Assembly: GCA_003231645.1 (NCBI GenBank)
Contig: QIIW01000102.1
Span: 1 to 49,936, forward strand
Source: Acidimicrobiia bacterium
GTDB lineage: Bacteria; Actinomycetota; Acidimicrobiia; Acidimicrobiales; Aldehydirespiratoraceae
Direction of reading: 5' to 3'
DNA: 49,936 nt
Shown here piece after piece: positions 6,740 through 14,593 of the stretch (positions within the stretch are counted from its first letter, which is position 1; each line of letters starts with the position of its first letter). Under the pieces are notes generated by a model that saw only the letters and a program-made list of their open reading frames with translations, did not search any database and was not told the origin of the DNA. The position numbers were made by a program, and so were the translations under genes.

Positions 6740-7656
6740 CAGCGCACCACCGCGGTGCCCCAGGCCATGCCACCGCCGAAGCCGGTCATGCAGACGATGG
6801 CCCCCGGCTCGAGGACTCCGTCGGCTTGGGCCTGGGCCATGGCCAGAGGGATGCTCGCGGAAGAGGTATTGCCGGTGTGGGCAATGACGTTGTGGGTTTT
6901 CTCCATGGGAATTCCGACTCGGCTCGCAACCGCCTCGATGATCCGGATGTTGGCCTGGTGGGGAAGGAACACGTCGACATCGGACGCCTGGATGCCGGCA
7001 TTGACGAGAGCCTTGTCGACCGAACCGACCACCGCCCGCACCGCTTTCCTGAAGACCTCGCGTCCTTCCATCTTGATGAAGCCGCCGTGATCGCAGTAGA
7101 GGATCGAACCCAGGCTGCCGTCGGCGCCGAGATCCCAACCGAGAAGTTCTCCCTCGACGTGGCGTTCGAGCACCACGGCGCCGGCGCCGTCACCGAAAAG
7201 GATGGCGGTGCCCCGATCTGTCCAGTCGGTGAGAGACGCCATGGCATCGGAACCGCAGAGCAGCAGCTTCTCGGGTCCGCCGGGCACACACATCAGCCCG
7301 TAGGCGGTGACGTAGCCGTAGAGGAACCCGGCGCACACCGCGTTGACGTCGAACGCCCCGCAGGAGAGCCCGAGTCCGGCCTGCACCACCGCCGACGTGG
7401 CGGGGAACGTCTGATCGGGAGACGTGGTGCACAGGACCAAAAGGCCGATGTCGTCGGGCCCGGCGCCCGCTTGGGCCATCGCCTCGCGACACGCGGCCAC
7501 CGCCATCTCCGAGGTGATCCCTCCCACTCGACGCTCGCGGATGCCGGCGCGCTCGCGGATCCAATCGTCGTTGGTGTCGATCGATTGGGCGAGGTCGTCA
7601 TTGGTGACGACCTTCTCGGGAAGGTTGGTACCTATGCCGGCAATACGAATTGTCAT
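6736..7656 (-). CDS. fabH: 3-oxoacyl-ACP synthase III FabH
   Basis: 306 residues. The catalytic triad is Cys108 (NAVCAGFLYG), His233 (PHQANIRI) and Asn263 (HTGNTSSAS). FabH starts fatty acid synthesis by condensing an acyl-CoA primer with malonyl-ACP; in actinobacteria the primer is often branched, but the sequence alone does not settle that. GAGGA precedes the ATG. Its first base is shared with the fabD stop (TGATG), so translation is coupled. Confidence 0.96.
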   Translation of the reverse strand: MTIRIAGIGTNLPEKVVTNDDLAQSIDTNDDWIRERAGIRERRVGGITSEMAVAACREAMAQAGAGPDDIGLLVLCTTSPDQTFPATSAVVQAGLGLSCGAFDVNAVCAGFLYGYVTAYGLMCVPGGPEKLLLCGSDAMASLTDWTDRGTAILFGDGAGAVVLERHVEGELLGWDLGADGSLGSILYCDHGGFIKMEGREVFRKAVRAVVGSVDKALVNAGIQASDVDVFLPHQANIRIIEAVASRVGIPMEKTHNVIAHTGNTSSASIPLAMAQAQADGVLEPGAIVCMTGFGGGMAWGTAVVRW

Positions 7657-8831
7657 CAGGCAGTCCTCAGCCAGGCGATCGGTTGACTCGGCTTCACGCG
7701 TTCCCCATCAAGGGCCAGAACTCCGATCACCTCACCACTGAATGAACTGACTACCTCGCGCGATCCGACATGGCCGAGCACATGGCCCACGGTGATGGTG
7801 GTACCGGCGGCGCAGTCGGCCGACGGGGTGAACACACCGGCAGCAGGGCTCACGACGAGGCGTTCGGTGGCAAAGAGGTGCTCGCCCTCCAAGTTCGACG
7901 GGGAAGGGGAGGGTCGGCTGGCCAGAAACTCGATCAGGCCGTCGAGATCGGTCGGGGTTGACACCGCCGTGCGTTTGCAGTCGGCCACCGTGCGTTTGGC
8001 CAGCCCGGTGAGGACGCTGCCCGGGCCGATCTCGATGAAGGTGTCGAGCCCGTCGGCTTCGAGCCGGCGAAGGGTCTGCTTCCAGCGCACCGGCGAGCAG
8101 AGTTGGGCGCCGAGCAGGTCGGGCCACGACTCGGCGTCGTCGTGGGGGCTGGCATCGACATTGGCGTAGATCGGCCGCTCGGGGGCACGGAACTCGACCT
8201 GGTCGAGTGCCTTGCGCAGACGATCGCGTGCCGGTGCCATCAGAGGTGTGTGGAAGGCCCCGCCGACCGGGAGCTTCATCGCCCGCTTCGCTCCGAGTTC
8301 CTTGGCCACCGACATTGCCTTGTCGAGGTCATCTGGAGAGCCGGCGATGACCACTTGACCGGGGGCGTTGTAGCTGGCTATCCAGGCGTTTCCGGCGGCG
8401 CGCTGACAGGCGATGTCGACCTGGTCGTCGTTGAGTCCGAGCACTGCGGCCATGGTGCCGACCTGCTGGTCGGCGGCGGCCTGCATGGCATCGCCGCGCT
8501 CGGTCACGAGTCGGACCGCGTCGGCGAAGCCGAGGGCGCCGGCCGCGGTGAGAGCGGAGTATTCACCGAGACTGTGGCCGGCGTGGGCGGTCGGCACGAC
8601 ACCGAGACGACCGACCGCGTCGAGCACCACCATCGAAGTGACGAAAGTCGCGAGCTGGGCGTTACGGGTGCGGGTGAGCTCTTCGGTGCCGGTGTGGAGG
8701 AGAAGCTCGGCGACGTCGCGCCCGGCGGCATCGGATGCCTCGTCCACCAGTTCCCAGGACGGATGGTCGGCCCATTCGGAGCCCATGGCGGGTTTCTGCG
8801 AACCCTGCCCGGGATATGTGAAAACGATCAT
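7656..8831 (-). CDS. fabD: Malonyl-CoA:ACP transacylase FabD with C-terminal biotinyl/lipoyl-like domain
   Basis: 391 residues, about 80 longer than ordinary FabD. The transacylase (residues 1-305) has GQGSQ, the nucleophile Ser87 in GHSLGEY, Arg112 and the catalytic His194 (GGAFHTPLM). After a Pro/Ser linker (about 306-314), residues 324-388 read like a biotinyl/lipoyl barrel-sandwich: VVSPAAGVFTP... GHVLGHVGSREV... FSGEVIGVLALDGERV. The hairpin that normally carries the modified lysine (EAMKM or DKA) reads GSREV and has no lysine, so the domain is probably not modified. FabD loads malonyl groups onto ACP. First gene of the fab operon; GAAGG lies just before the ATG. The extra domain is seen in the sequence; its role is unknown. 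Confidence 0.94.
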   Translation of the reverse strand: MIVFTYPGQGSQKPAMGSEWADHPSWELVDEASDAAGRDVAELLLHTGTEELTRTRNAQLATFVTSMVVLDAVGRLGVVPTAHAGHSLGEYSALTAAGALGFADAVRLVTERGDAMQAAADQQVGTMAAVLGLNDDQVDIACQRAAGNAWIASYNAPGQVVIAGSPDDLDKAMSVAKELGAKRAMKLPVGGAFHTPLMAPARDRLRKALDQVEFRAPERPIYANVDASPHDDAESWPDLLGAQLCSPVRWKQTLRRLEADGLDTFIEIGPGSVLTGLAKRTVADCKRTAVSTPTDLDGLIEFLASRPSPSPSNLEGEHLFATERLVVSPAAGVFTPSADCAAGTTITVGHVLGHVGSREVVSSFSGEVIGVLALDGERVKPSQPIAWLRTA

Positions 8832-8918
8832 TCAGGCGCCTTCGGAGCGGATGTCTGGCCATTGTGACCAGCGTGACGTGGCGGGGGTTTCATTACCATT
8901 GGGTAGGTCGAGTGGAAT

Positions 8919-8934
8919 GTGTCACCTGTGTCAC
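8919..8934. repeat. Tandem GTGTCAC direct repeat upstream of fabD
   Basis: GTGTCAC occurs at 8919-8925 and 8928-8934, a 9-base period that is one turn of helix off a full repeat. It lies about 90 bases upstream of the fabD start and overlaps the stop codon of the small ORF at 8931. It could be an operator for the fab operon, but there is no independent support. Confidence 0.3.
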
Positions 8935-9080
8935 TGGGCGCTCGTGGCCGTGTTGTCGGGCTGGCGTGGCCAGTCGGACATCGCCCGGGCGTTGCGTCTG
9001 ATCGACATCTCCCTGATCACCGCGACGATGATGACCAGCAGGGCGACTCGGGTGGGGAGGTTCGGGGGGTTTGGGAGCAT
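8931..9080 (-). CDS. Possible 49-residue single-helix membrane protein
   Basis: A short minus-strand frame starts MLPNPPNLPTRVALLVIIVA and ends SDWPRQPDNTATSAQ. One hydrophobic segment (about residues 12-22) is followed by a basic stretch (REMSIRRNAR), which fits a single-pass protein with a cytoplasmic C-terminus. Nearly 90% of its third codon positions are G or C, as expected for a real gene here and unlike the other frames of this stretch. There is no clear ribosome binding site. I do not recognise the family. It precedes fabD in the same direction. Confidence 0.45.
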   Translation of the reverse strand: MLPNPPNLPTRVALLVIIVAVIREMSIRRNARAMSDWPRQPDNTATSAQ

Positions 9081-9122
9081 CGATGAAAGGTTACGCTGCG
9101 CCGGACGTTGGGAACACCTCCT

Positions 9123-9209
9123 GCCCGGGTGGTGGAATTGGCAGACACGACGGACTCAAAATCCGTTGCTCTCGCGAGCGTGCGGGTTCAAGTCCCGCCC
9201 CGGGCACCA
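9123..9209 (+). tRNA. tRNA-Leu (anticodon CAA)
   Basis: The acceptor stem GCCCGGG (9123-9129) pairs with CCCGGGC (9199-9205), followed by discriminator A and an encoded CCA (9207-9209). The anticodon stem ACGGA/TCCGT encloses loop CTCAAAA, giving anticodon CAA at 9157-9159, which reads UUG. The long variable arm (GCTC-TCGC-GAGC) marks a class II tRNA, and the T arm is GCGGG-TTCAAGT-CCCGC. With the long arm and CAA anticodon, leucine is the clear assignment. A weak promoter-like pair (TTGGGA and TACGCT) lies at 9071-9097. Confidence 0.97.
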
Positions 9210-9231
9210 CGCCGCCCCGAACATGCCGTTC

Positions 9232-9237
9232 TAGAGT
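9232..9237 (+). promoter_or_regulatory. Candidate -10 (TAGAGT), leaderless start of coiled-coil ORF
   Basis: TAGAGT is followed by 6 bases and the ATG at 9244, with no ribosome binding site. The same arrangement precedes several other genes in the window. It lies 22 bases after the tRNA end, so read-through from the tRNA is an alternative. Confidence 0.45.
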
Positions 9238-9243
9238 GACCGC

Positions 9244-9531
9244 ATGAACAGGGTTCGAATCGAACGGCGTCTGCGCGTCATAAGCAAGCAGATACGGGGC
9301 CTGCGCGATGACCTTCGGGAAACCGACGAACAGTCGCGCCGGTTGGCCGACGAGGCCGACAACGCCCGGATCCGGGCCCTCGTTTCGGAAACCCCGCTGG
9401 CCGAGCGCGAACATCGTCAGGCCGACCGGCATTCCGAGCGTCTCCGGGTCCACCGTGAGCGGACGCTGGCCAGAGTCAAGGAGCTCGAAAAGGAACAGGA
9501 CGAACTGCTGGATCGGCTCGGCTCGTTGTGA
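9244..9531 (+). CDS. Small coiled-coil protein, coupled to the ANTAR regulator
   Basis: 95 residues, highly charged, with heptad-like spacing across most of its length (KQIRGLRDDLRETDEQSRRL and the end VKELEKEQDELLDRLGSL). It has no cysteines and no membrane segment; a long helical hairpin or dimeric coiled coil is expected. I do not recognise a named family. Its stop overlaps the GTG of the ANTAR response regulator by four bases (GTGA), so the two proteins are made together and may interact. ANTAR regulators of the PdtaR type normally receive phosphate from a histidine kinase; none is nearby, and this protein has no kinase motifs. Confidence 0.75.
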   Translation: MNRVRIERRLRVISKQIRGLRDDLRETDEQSRRLADEADNARIRALVSETPLAEREHRQADRHSERLRVHRERTLARVKELEKEQDELLDRLGSL

Positions 9532-10133
9532 ACGGTCGGCGCGACGACCGGTCGTCGAGACCGGTTCGGATTCTCGTGGCCGAGGACGAAGCCATCATCC
9601 GGCTCGACCTGGTCGAGACGCTGGAGTCGGAGGGCTACGAGGTGGTGGCCTCCACCGGCCGGGGCGACGAGGCCATGGAGCTGGCGACCGTGCTCGAACC
9701 CGACGTGGCGGTGCTGGACATAAAGATGCCGGGGGCGACCGGAATCGAGGCCGCCCGGGCGATCTCTACCATCGGGGCGTCTGCCGTGGTGATCCTGACG
9801 GCGTTCGGTCAACGCGATCTCATCGACGATGCCCGCACGGCCGGGGTCATGGCCTACCTGGTGAAGCCCTATCAGCGCGCCGACCTCATGCCCGCGGTCG
9901 AGCTGGCCCTGGCCAGATTCCGTGAGCTGCGAGAATCACAGGGCCACGTCGACGACCTCGAGCGACGACTGGCGGAACGCAAGACGATCGATCGGGCCAA
10001 GGGCCGTCTGATCGACCGGCACGGTATGAGCGAGAGTGACGCCTTCGGGTTCCTGCGGTGTACCGCGATGTCTGGCCGACGTCGGATGGCCGACGTGGCC
10101 ACCGACGTTCTCGGAGGGTCGACGGCGCCGTGA
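9528..10133 (+). CDS. pdtaR: ANTAR-domain response regulator (PdtaR-like)
   Basis: 201 residues. An N-terminal receiver domain (about 13-130) has the acidic pair ED (19-20), phospho-acceptor Asp64 (AVLDIKMPG), and Lys in YLVKPY. The C-terminal ANTAR domain (about 148-195) has IDRAKGRLIDRHGMSESDAFGFLR and the RRRMADVA end. Phosphorylation-driven dimers of ANTAR proteins bind paired RNA stem-loops and block termination. In mycobacteria pdtaR lies just upstream of polA, as here, which supports orthology. GTG start overlapping the preceding gene. Confidence 0.92.
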   Translation: MNGRRDDRSSRPVRILVAEDEAIIRLDLVETLESEGYEVVASTGRGDEAMELATVLEPDVAVLDIKMPGATGIEAARAISTIGASAVVILTAFGQRDLIDDARTAGVMAYLVKPYQRADLMPAVELALARFRELRESQGHVDDLERRLAERKTIDRAKGRLIDRHGMSESDAFGFLRCTAMSGRRRMADVATDVLGGSTAP

Positions 10134-10138
10134 GTGAG

Positions 10139-10144
10139 TAGGGT
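10139..10144 (+). promoter_or_regulatory. Candidate -10 (TAGGGT), leaderless polA start
   Basis: TAGGGT is followed by 8 bases and the polA ATG at 10153. No Shine-Dalgarno sequence lies in the interval. A clear -35 is not visible. Confidence 0.4.
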
Positions 10145-10152
10145 CCTCGGCG

Positions 10153-12825
10153 ATGCCCAAAGTCATGCTCGTCGACGGGAATTCTCTGACCTACCGGGCG
10201 TTTTTCGCGCTCCCGACCGACATGGCCACTGCCTCGGGCCAGGTCACCAACGCAGTGTTCGGATTCACGTCGATGCTCATCAATCTGCTCAAGGATCATC
10301 AACCCGACCTGCTCGCAGTGGCGTTCGATCGCCGCGAGCCGACCTTTCGCCACCTGGCGCTCGCGTCCTACAAGGCCAACCGCGATGCCACCCCCGACAT
10401 TCTCATCCAGCAGATGGGCCTGGTGCGTCGGCTGCTTGATGTGCTGGGGATCCGATCGGTCGACGTGGTGGGCTTCGAGGCCGACGATGTGATCGCGACG
10501 TTGGCCGTCGACGCCCGTGACCGTGGCGACGACGTGATCATCGTCACCGGCGACCGCGACAGCTACCAACTGGTCGAGGACCCCCACGTGAGGGTGCTCT
10601 ACAACAAGCGCGGTGTATCCGACTACGTCCTCTACGACGAAGCCGGCATAGCCGAACGTACCGGCGTGAAACCGGCCGACTACGTGCAGTACGCGGCTCT
10701 GCGGGGTGACCCCTCCGACAATCTTCCGGGAGTTCCAGGGGTCGGGGAGAAGACGGCGGCGAAGCTGATCAACGAACGTGGCGGAATCGACGGGATCTAC
10801 GAGAGTCTCGATGAGTTCACGCCGAAGTTGCGCGAGAACCTGGCTGCTCACGAAGCCAATGTGCGCAGTAACGTCGAGTTGATGACGCTCGTGCGTGACG
10901 TCGCCCTCCCGGTCGGCGTCGCCGACATGACGTTCGGGAATGTCGAAAGTAACGCCGTTCGTGAACTGTTCGACTTCTTGGAGTTCCGCAACCTGTACTC
11001 CCGGCTGGCGGCGGTGATGCCCGGGCTCGGCGGCGGGGTCGGCACGGGTTCCGCGTCCGAGATTCTCGAGGCTGAAGTCACCGTGGTCGACACCACGGTC
11101 GAGGCGACGGCAGCGCTCGCGGCGGCGGCGACAACCGACAGCGGACCGGTGGCGATGGCCATGATCGACCGGGATGGATCGGGGGGCCTGGTGCTGGTCG
11201 ATGACCCCCCGATGGCCGGCACGACCTTCATCCCTGATCGACTTCTGGCGGACGATGTCGTGGCGGCGGCACTCGACCGGCTGGTCGGCACCGATGGCCC
11301 GGGGGTGGCTCTTCACGGCGCCAAGCCGGCGGTCCGCCGGCTGATCTCGTCGGGGATCGACATGAAGGGCTTGGTGTTGGATACCACCCTCGCCGCTTAT
11401 CTGCTCGACCCGGCGGGTCGTTCCTATGAGGTAGCCGACGTTCTCGCCCGCTACACCTGCCTCGAACTTCCCGAGTCCGGTCCACCGGCGGGTCAACTCG
11501 ACCTCGACGGTGACTCCGAACCGGACCATCTGGTAGCAGCGCGCCGGGCCCTCGCCGTCGACAGACTCATCGTGCCGATGCGGCTGGCCATGGATTCCCA
11601 GGGGTTGCTGCAGCTGCACGACGACCTCGAGATCCCGCTCGTGAGAGTCCTGGCTCGGATGGAGGACATCGGTATCGGCGTCGACCGTGAGGCCCTCATC
11701 CGAATTCGCGACGATCTCGACTCGGCCGCAACGAGACTCCGCCAAACCGTGGTTGCCGATGCCGGCCACGACTTCAACGTCAACTCCACCAAGCAACTGC
11801 GTGAGGTTCTGTTCGACGAGCTCGGCCTCACCCCCCAGAAGAAGACCAAGACCGGCTACAGCACCGATGCGCGGTCGTTGGAGAAGCTGCGCGGCGAGCA
11901 TCCGATAGTCGAGCATCTGCTCGAATACCGCGAGGTCGAGAAACTCCGGTCGACCTACGGCGAGGGACTGCTGGCCGAGGTCGGGCCCGGTGATCGCATC
12001 AGGGCCACGTTCAATCAGACGGTCGCCCGCACCGGTCGGCTCAGCTCGGATGCCCCCAACCTCCACAACATCCCCATACGATCCGAGCGGGGTCGGGTGT
12101 TCCGGTCGGCGTTCGTCGCTCCGGCCGGCAGCCGCCTGGTGGTGGCCGACTACGACCAGATCGAGCTGCGATGCATCGCCCACCTGGCCGAGGACCCGGG
12201 GCTGATAGCGGCATTCGAGGCCGGCGACGACATCCACACCACCGTTGCCGCCCGCGTCTTCCACGTCGACGCGTCGGATGTCGACCACCAGATGCGCTCG
12301 AAGGCCAAAATGGTGTCCTACGGGCTGGCCTACGGCATGGAGACCTACGGGCTTGCCCAACGGCTCAACATCGCGACCGGTGAGGCCGCCGAGATCCTCG
12401 ATTCGTACTTCGAGGCCTTCCCATCGGTCCGGGCCTACATGGAGCACACCGTCGCCGAGGCCCGCGAACGCGGCTACACCGAGACCCTGTTCGGGCGCCG
12501 CCGACCGATCCCGGAACTCGCGTCGTCCAACCGCCAGCTTCGTCAGGCGGGAGAACGACAGGCGATGAATGCCGGCATCCAGGGTCTCGCCGCTGACATC
12601 TTCAAGGTCGCGTTGATTCGTCTCGATGCCGCACTCGACGAGGCCGGTCTCGCCAGTCGCATCGTGCTGCAGGTGCACGACGAGATACTCGTGGAGGCGC
12701 CGCAGGACGAAGTCGATCGGGCCGCCGATCTGGTGCGATCGACCATGACCGGGGCCTACGAACTCAGGGTTCCCCTCGAGGTCGAGCTCCTGGTCGGGTC
12801 GAGCTGGGCCGACGCCAAGGGGTAG
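10153..12825 (+). CDS. polA: DNA polymerase I
   Basis: 890 residues. The N-terminal 5'-3' exonuclease (about 1-290) shows VDGNSLTYRAFFALP, AFDRREPTFRH, EADDVIATLA and GDPSDNLPGVPGVGEKTA. The middle region (about 310-500) matches the 3'-5' exonuclease fold but lacks the DxE metal ligands, so proofreading is probably absent, as in mycobacterial PolA. The polymerase has motif A (VVADYDQIELR), the O helix (KAKMVSYGLAYG) and motif C (QVHDEILVE). The O-helix position that is Phe762 in E. coli is Tyr here (about residue 723), a state linked to easier dideoxynucleotide use. It fills gaps in excision repair and removes Okazaki primers; uvrA, uvrB and uvrC are in the same window. Confidence 0.97.
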   Translation: MPKVMLVDGNSLTYRAFFALPTDMATASGQVTNAVFGFTSMLINLLKDHQPDLLAVAFDRREPTFRHLALASYKANRDATPDILIQQMGLVRRLLDVLGIRSVDVVGFEADDVIATLAVDARDRGDDVIIVTGDRDSYQLVEDPHVRVLYNKRGVSDYVLYDEAGIAERTGVKPADYVQYAALRGDPSDNLPGVPGVGEKTAAKLINERGGIDGIYESLDEFTPKLRENLAAHEANVRSNVELMTLVRDVALPVGVADMTFGNVESNAVRELFDFLEFRNLYSRLAAVMPGLGGGVGTGSASEILEAEVTVVDTTVEATAALAAAATTDSGPVAMAMIDRDGSGGLVLVDDPPMAGTTFIPDRLLADDVVAAALDRLVGTDGPGVALHGAKPAVRRLISSGIDMKGLVLDTTLAAYLLDPAGRSYEVADVLARYTCLELPESGPPAGQLDLDGDSEPDHLVAARRALAVDRLIVPMRLAMDSQGLLQLHDDLEIPLVRVLARMEDIGIGVDREALIRIRDDLDSAATRLRQTVVADAGHDFNVNSTKQLREVLFDELGLTPQKKTKTGYSTDARSLEKLRGEHPIVEHLLEYREVEKLRSTYGEGLLAEVGPGDRIRATFNQTVARTGRLSSDAPNLHNIPIRSERGRVFRSAFVAPAGSRLVVADYDQIELRCIAHLAEDPGLIAAFEAGDDIHTTVAARVFHVDASDVDHQMRSKAKMVSYGLAYGMETYGLAQRLNIATGEAAEILDSYFEAFPSVRAYMEHTVAEARERGYTETLFGRRRPIPELASSNRQLRQAGERQAMNAGIQGLAADIFKVALIRLDAALDEAGLASRIVLQVHDEILVEAPQDEVDRAADLVRSTMTGAYELRVPLEVELLVGSSWADAKG

Positions 12826-12946
12826 GCCTGGGCGCGGCGGGTGTTGCCCGTGGACGATCGGGATAGCTTGACACGGTCGTCTCCCGACGGCCCGGCCCGG
12901 CCCGATGCCGCGTTGTGCCCCTATTTCCTCTACAAAGCAGTCAACC

Positions 12947-14398
12947 TTGTCCGATCAGACCGTCCAAGCCTCCTCCGAATCGGAGTTCGGCACCTTCAAC
13001 GCCGATGGCACCTACACCCCCCGTCAGATAATCGACGCCGACCTCAAGGGCGTCGACATCGAAGAGGCCTACTCCTCGACGATGGTCACCGTCGAGGACG
13101 GCCAGCTCGTCGAGGGCACCGTCGTGCGTGTCGACCACGATGAGGTTCTGCTCGACATCGGCTACAAGTCCGAGGGTGTCATCCCGGCCCGCGAGTTGTC
13201 GATCCGCAACGACGTCGACCCGTCAGAGGTCGTGTCGATGGGCGAGAAGATCGAGGCTCTCGTCATCACGAAGGAAGACAAGGAAGGTCGCCTGGTCCTC
13301 TCCAAGAAGCGTGCCCAATACGAGCGTGCGTGGGGCAAGATCGAGGAGATCAAGGCAGCCGAGGGCGTCGTCAAGGGCATGGTGATCGAGGTCGTCAAAG
13401 GCGGTCTCATCATGGACATCGGCTTGCGCGGCTTCCTGCCGGCATCCCTGGTCGAGTTGCGCCGGGTGCGTGACCTCCAGCCCTACGTCGGCAAGGAACT
13501 CGACGCCAAGATCATCGAACTCGACAAGAATCGCAACAATGTGGTGCTGTCACGGCGGGCATGGCTCGAAGAAACCCAGCGCGAGCAGCGCGAGGAGTTC
13601 CTCGACAACCTCAAGCCCGGTGAACGCCGCAAGGGCGTGGTGTCGTCGGTCGTCAACTTCGGTGCTTTCGTCGACCTCGGTGGCATGGACGGTCTCATCC
13701 ACGTCTCCGAGCTTTCGTGGAAGCACGTCGATCACCCGAGTTCGGTGGTGTCGGTCGGCGACGAGATCGATGTCGAGGTGCTCGAGGTCGATCTCGAGCG
13801 TGAGCGCATCAGCCTTTCACTGAAGGCGACCCAACAGGATCCGTGGCAGGAGTTCGCCGGCAGCCACCGCGTGGGCGAACTGGTCTACGGCCGGGTCACC
13901 AAGCTCGTGCCTTTCGGGTCGTTCGTCCAGGTCGGCGACGGCATCGAGGGTCTGGTCCACATCTCGGAGATGTCGGCTCACCACATCGATCTTCCCGAGC
14001 AGGTCGTCACGCCCGGTGAGGAGCTGTGGGTCAAGATCATCGATCTCGATCTGCAGCGTCGCCGCATCAGCCTGTCGATCAAGCAGGCGGCCGAAGGCGG
14101 CCAGGTCGCGGCCGAATACCAGGAACACTTCGGCGAGCACGCCTACGACCCCGAAGGCAACTACATCGGCGGCGATAGCGACTCCGAGGGCCAGCAGGCC
14201 TGGGAGGAGTTCTACGCCACGGTGGAAGACGACGGCGAGGTCGTGGTGGGCCAGAGCGGTACCGACGAAGACGGAACCGAATACGAGTACGTCGAGGTCG
14301 AAGAGGTCGTCGAGGAAGTGGTCGTCGAGGAAGTGGTGTCGGAAGCGGAATCGGCCGGGGTCGAGCAGGCTTCCGACGAGGTCGACGAACAGGGCTGA
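12947..14398 (+). CDS. rpsA: 30S ribosomal protein S1
   Basis: About 483 residues with four S1 RNA-binding domains (roughly 45-115, 130-195, 215-285 and 300-370), seen as repeated GxVxxVxxxGxFVDLGxxxGLIHxSELS units. A long acidic C-terminal tail ends with VEEVVEEVVVEEVV. Four domains is the actinobacterial form. I chose the TTG at 12947 (MSDQTVQASSESEF) because the longer frame from ATG at 12905 uses codons with A or T at the third position, unlike the gene body. No ribosome binding site is evident at either start. S1 holds mRNA on the small subunit; the polA-rpsA order is the usual actinobacterial one. Confidence 0.95.
   Translation: MSDQTVQASSESEFGTFNADGTYTPRQIIDADLKGVDIEEAYSSTMVTVEDGQLVEGTVVRVDHDEVLLDIGYKSEGVIPARELSIRNDVDPSEVVSMGEKIEALVITKEDKEGRLVLSKKRAQYERAWGKIEEIKAAEGVVKGMVIEVVKGGLIMDIGLRGFLPASLVELRRVRDLQPYVGKELDAKIIELDKNRNNVVLSRRAWLEETQREQREEFLDNLKPGERRKGVVSSVVNFGAFVDLGGMDGLIHVSELSWKHVDHPSSVVSVGDEIDVEVLEVDLERERISLSLKATQQDPWQEFAGSHRVGELVYGRVTKLVPFGSFVQVGDGIEGLVHISEMSAHHIDLPEQVVTPGEELWVKIIDLDLQRRRISLSIKQAAEGGQVAAEYQEHFGEHAYDPEGNYIGGDSDSEGQQAWEEFYATVEDDGEVVVGQSGTDEDGTEYEYVEVEEVVEEVVVEEVVSEAESAGVEQASDEVDEQG
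14306..14335 (+). repeat. 15-bp tandem duplication in the rpsA acidic tail
   Basis: The 15-base unit GTCGTCGAGGAAGTG occurs twice in a row, encoding two copies of VVEEV in the acidic C-terminus of S1. It is in frame, so it changes only tail length. Confidence 0.8.
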
Positions 14399-14458
14399 TT
14401 CCACACCCGTCGGGTCCAGCCGGACACCGATTCGATCGAAACCCTTCAAGGCCGGGAC

Positions 14459-14479
14459 GACTTCTGACGACGAGAAGTC
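14459..14479. other. Inverted repeat between rpsA and the Tad locus
   Basis: GACTTCT and AGAAGTC form a perfect 7-bp stem around a 7-base loop, 60 bases after the rpsA stop and 115 bases before cpaB. It may be the rpsA terminator or an operator of the pilus operon. No T-run follows. Confidence 0.4.
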
Positions 14480-14593
14480 ACCCGTCGCGCGGCCTACGTG
14501 CGCTGGGCTCGTGGCCCCGGGTCGTTTGCCTCACAAACCCCGTGGAGCAGCCGACAGGGTCGCGGAAGATCGTCTCCGGCAAACGAGGGTCCA

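Noticed and set aside
9886..12678. A very long minus-strand open frame opposite polA
   Set aside because: It is the mirror of a complete, motif-rich polA gene; long antisense frames are common at this GC content and the translation shows no domain.
12868..12873. TTGACA before rpsA as a -35 element
   Set aside because: No acceptable -10 at 16-19 bases downstream.
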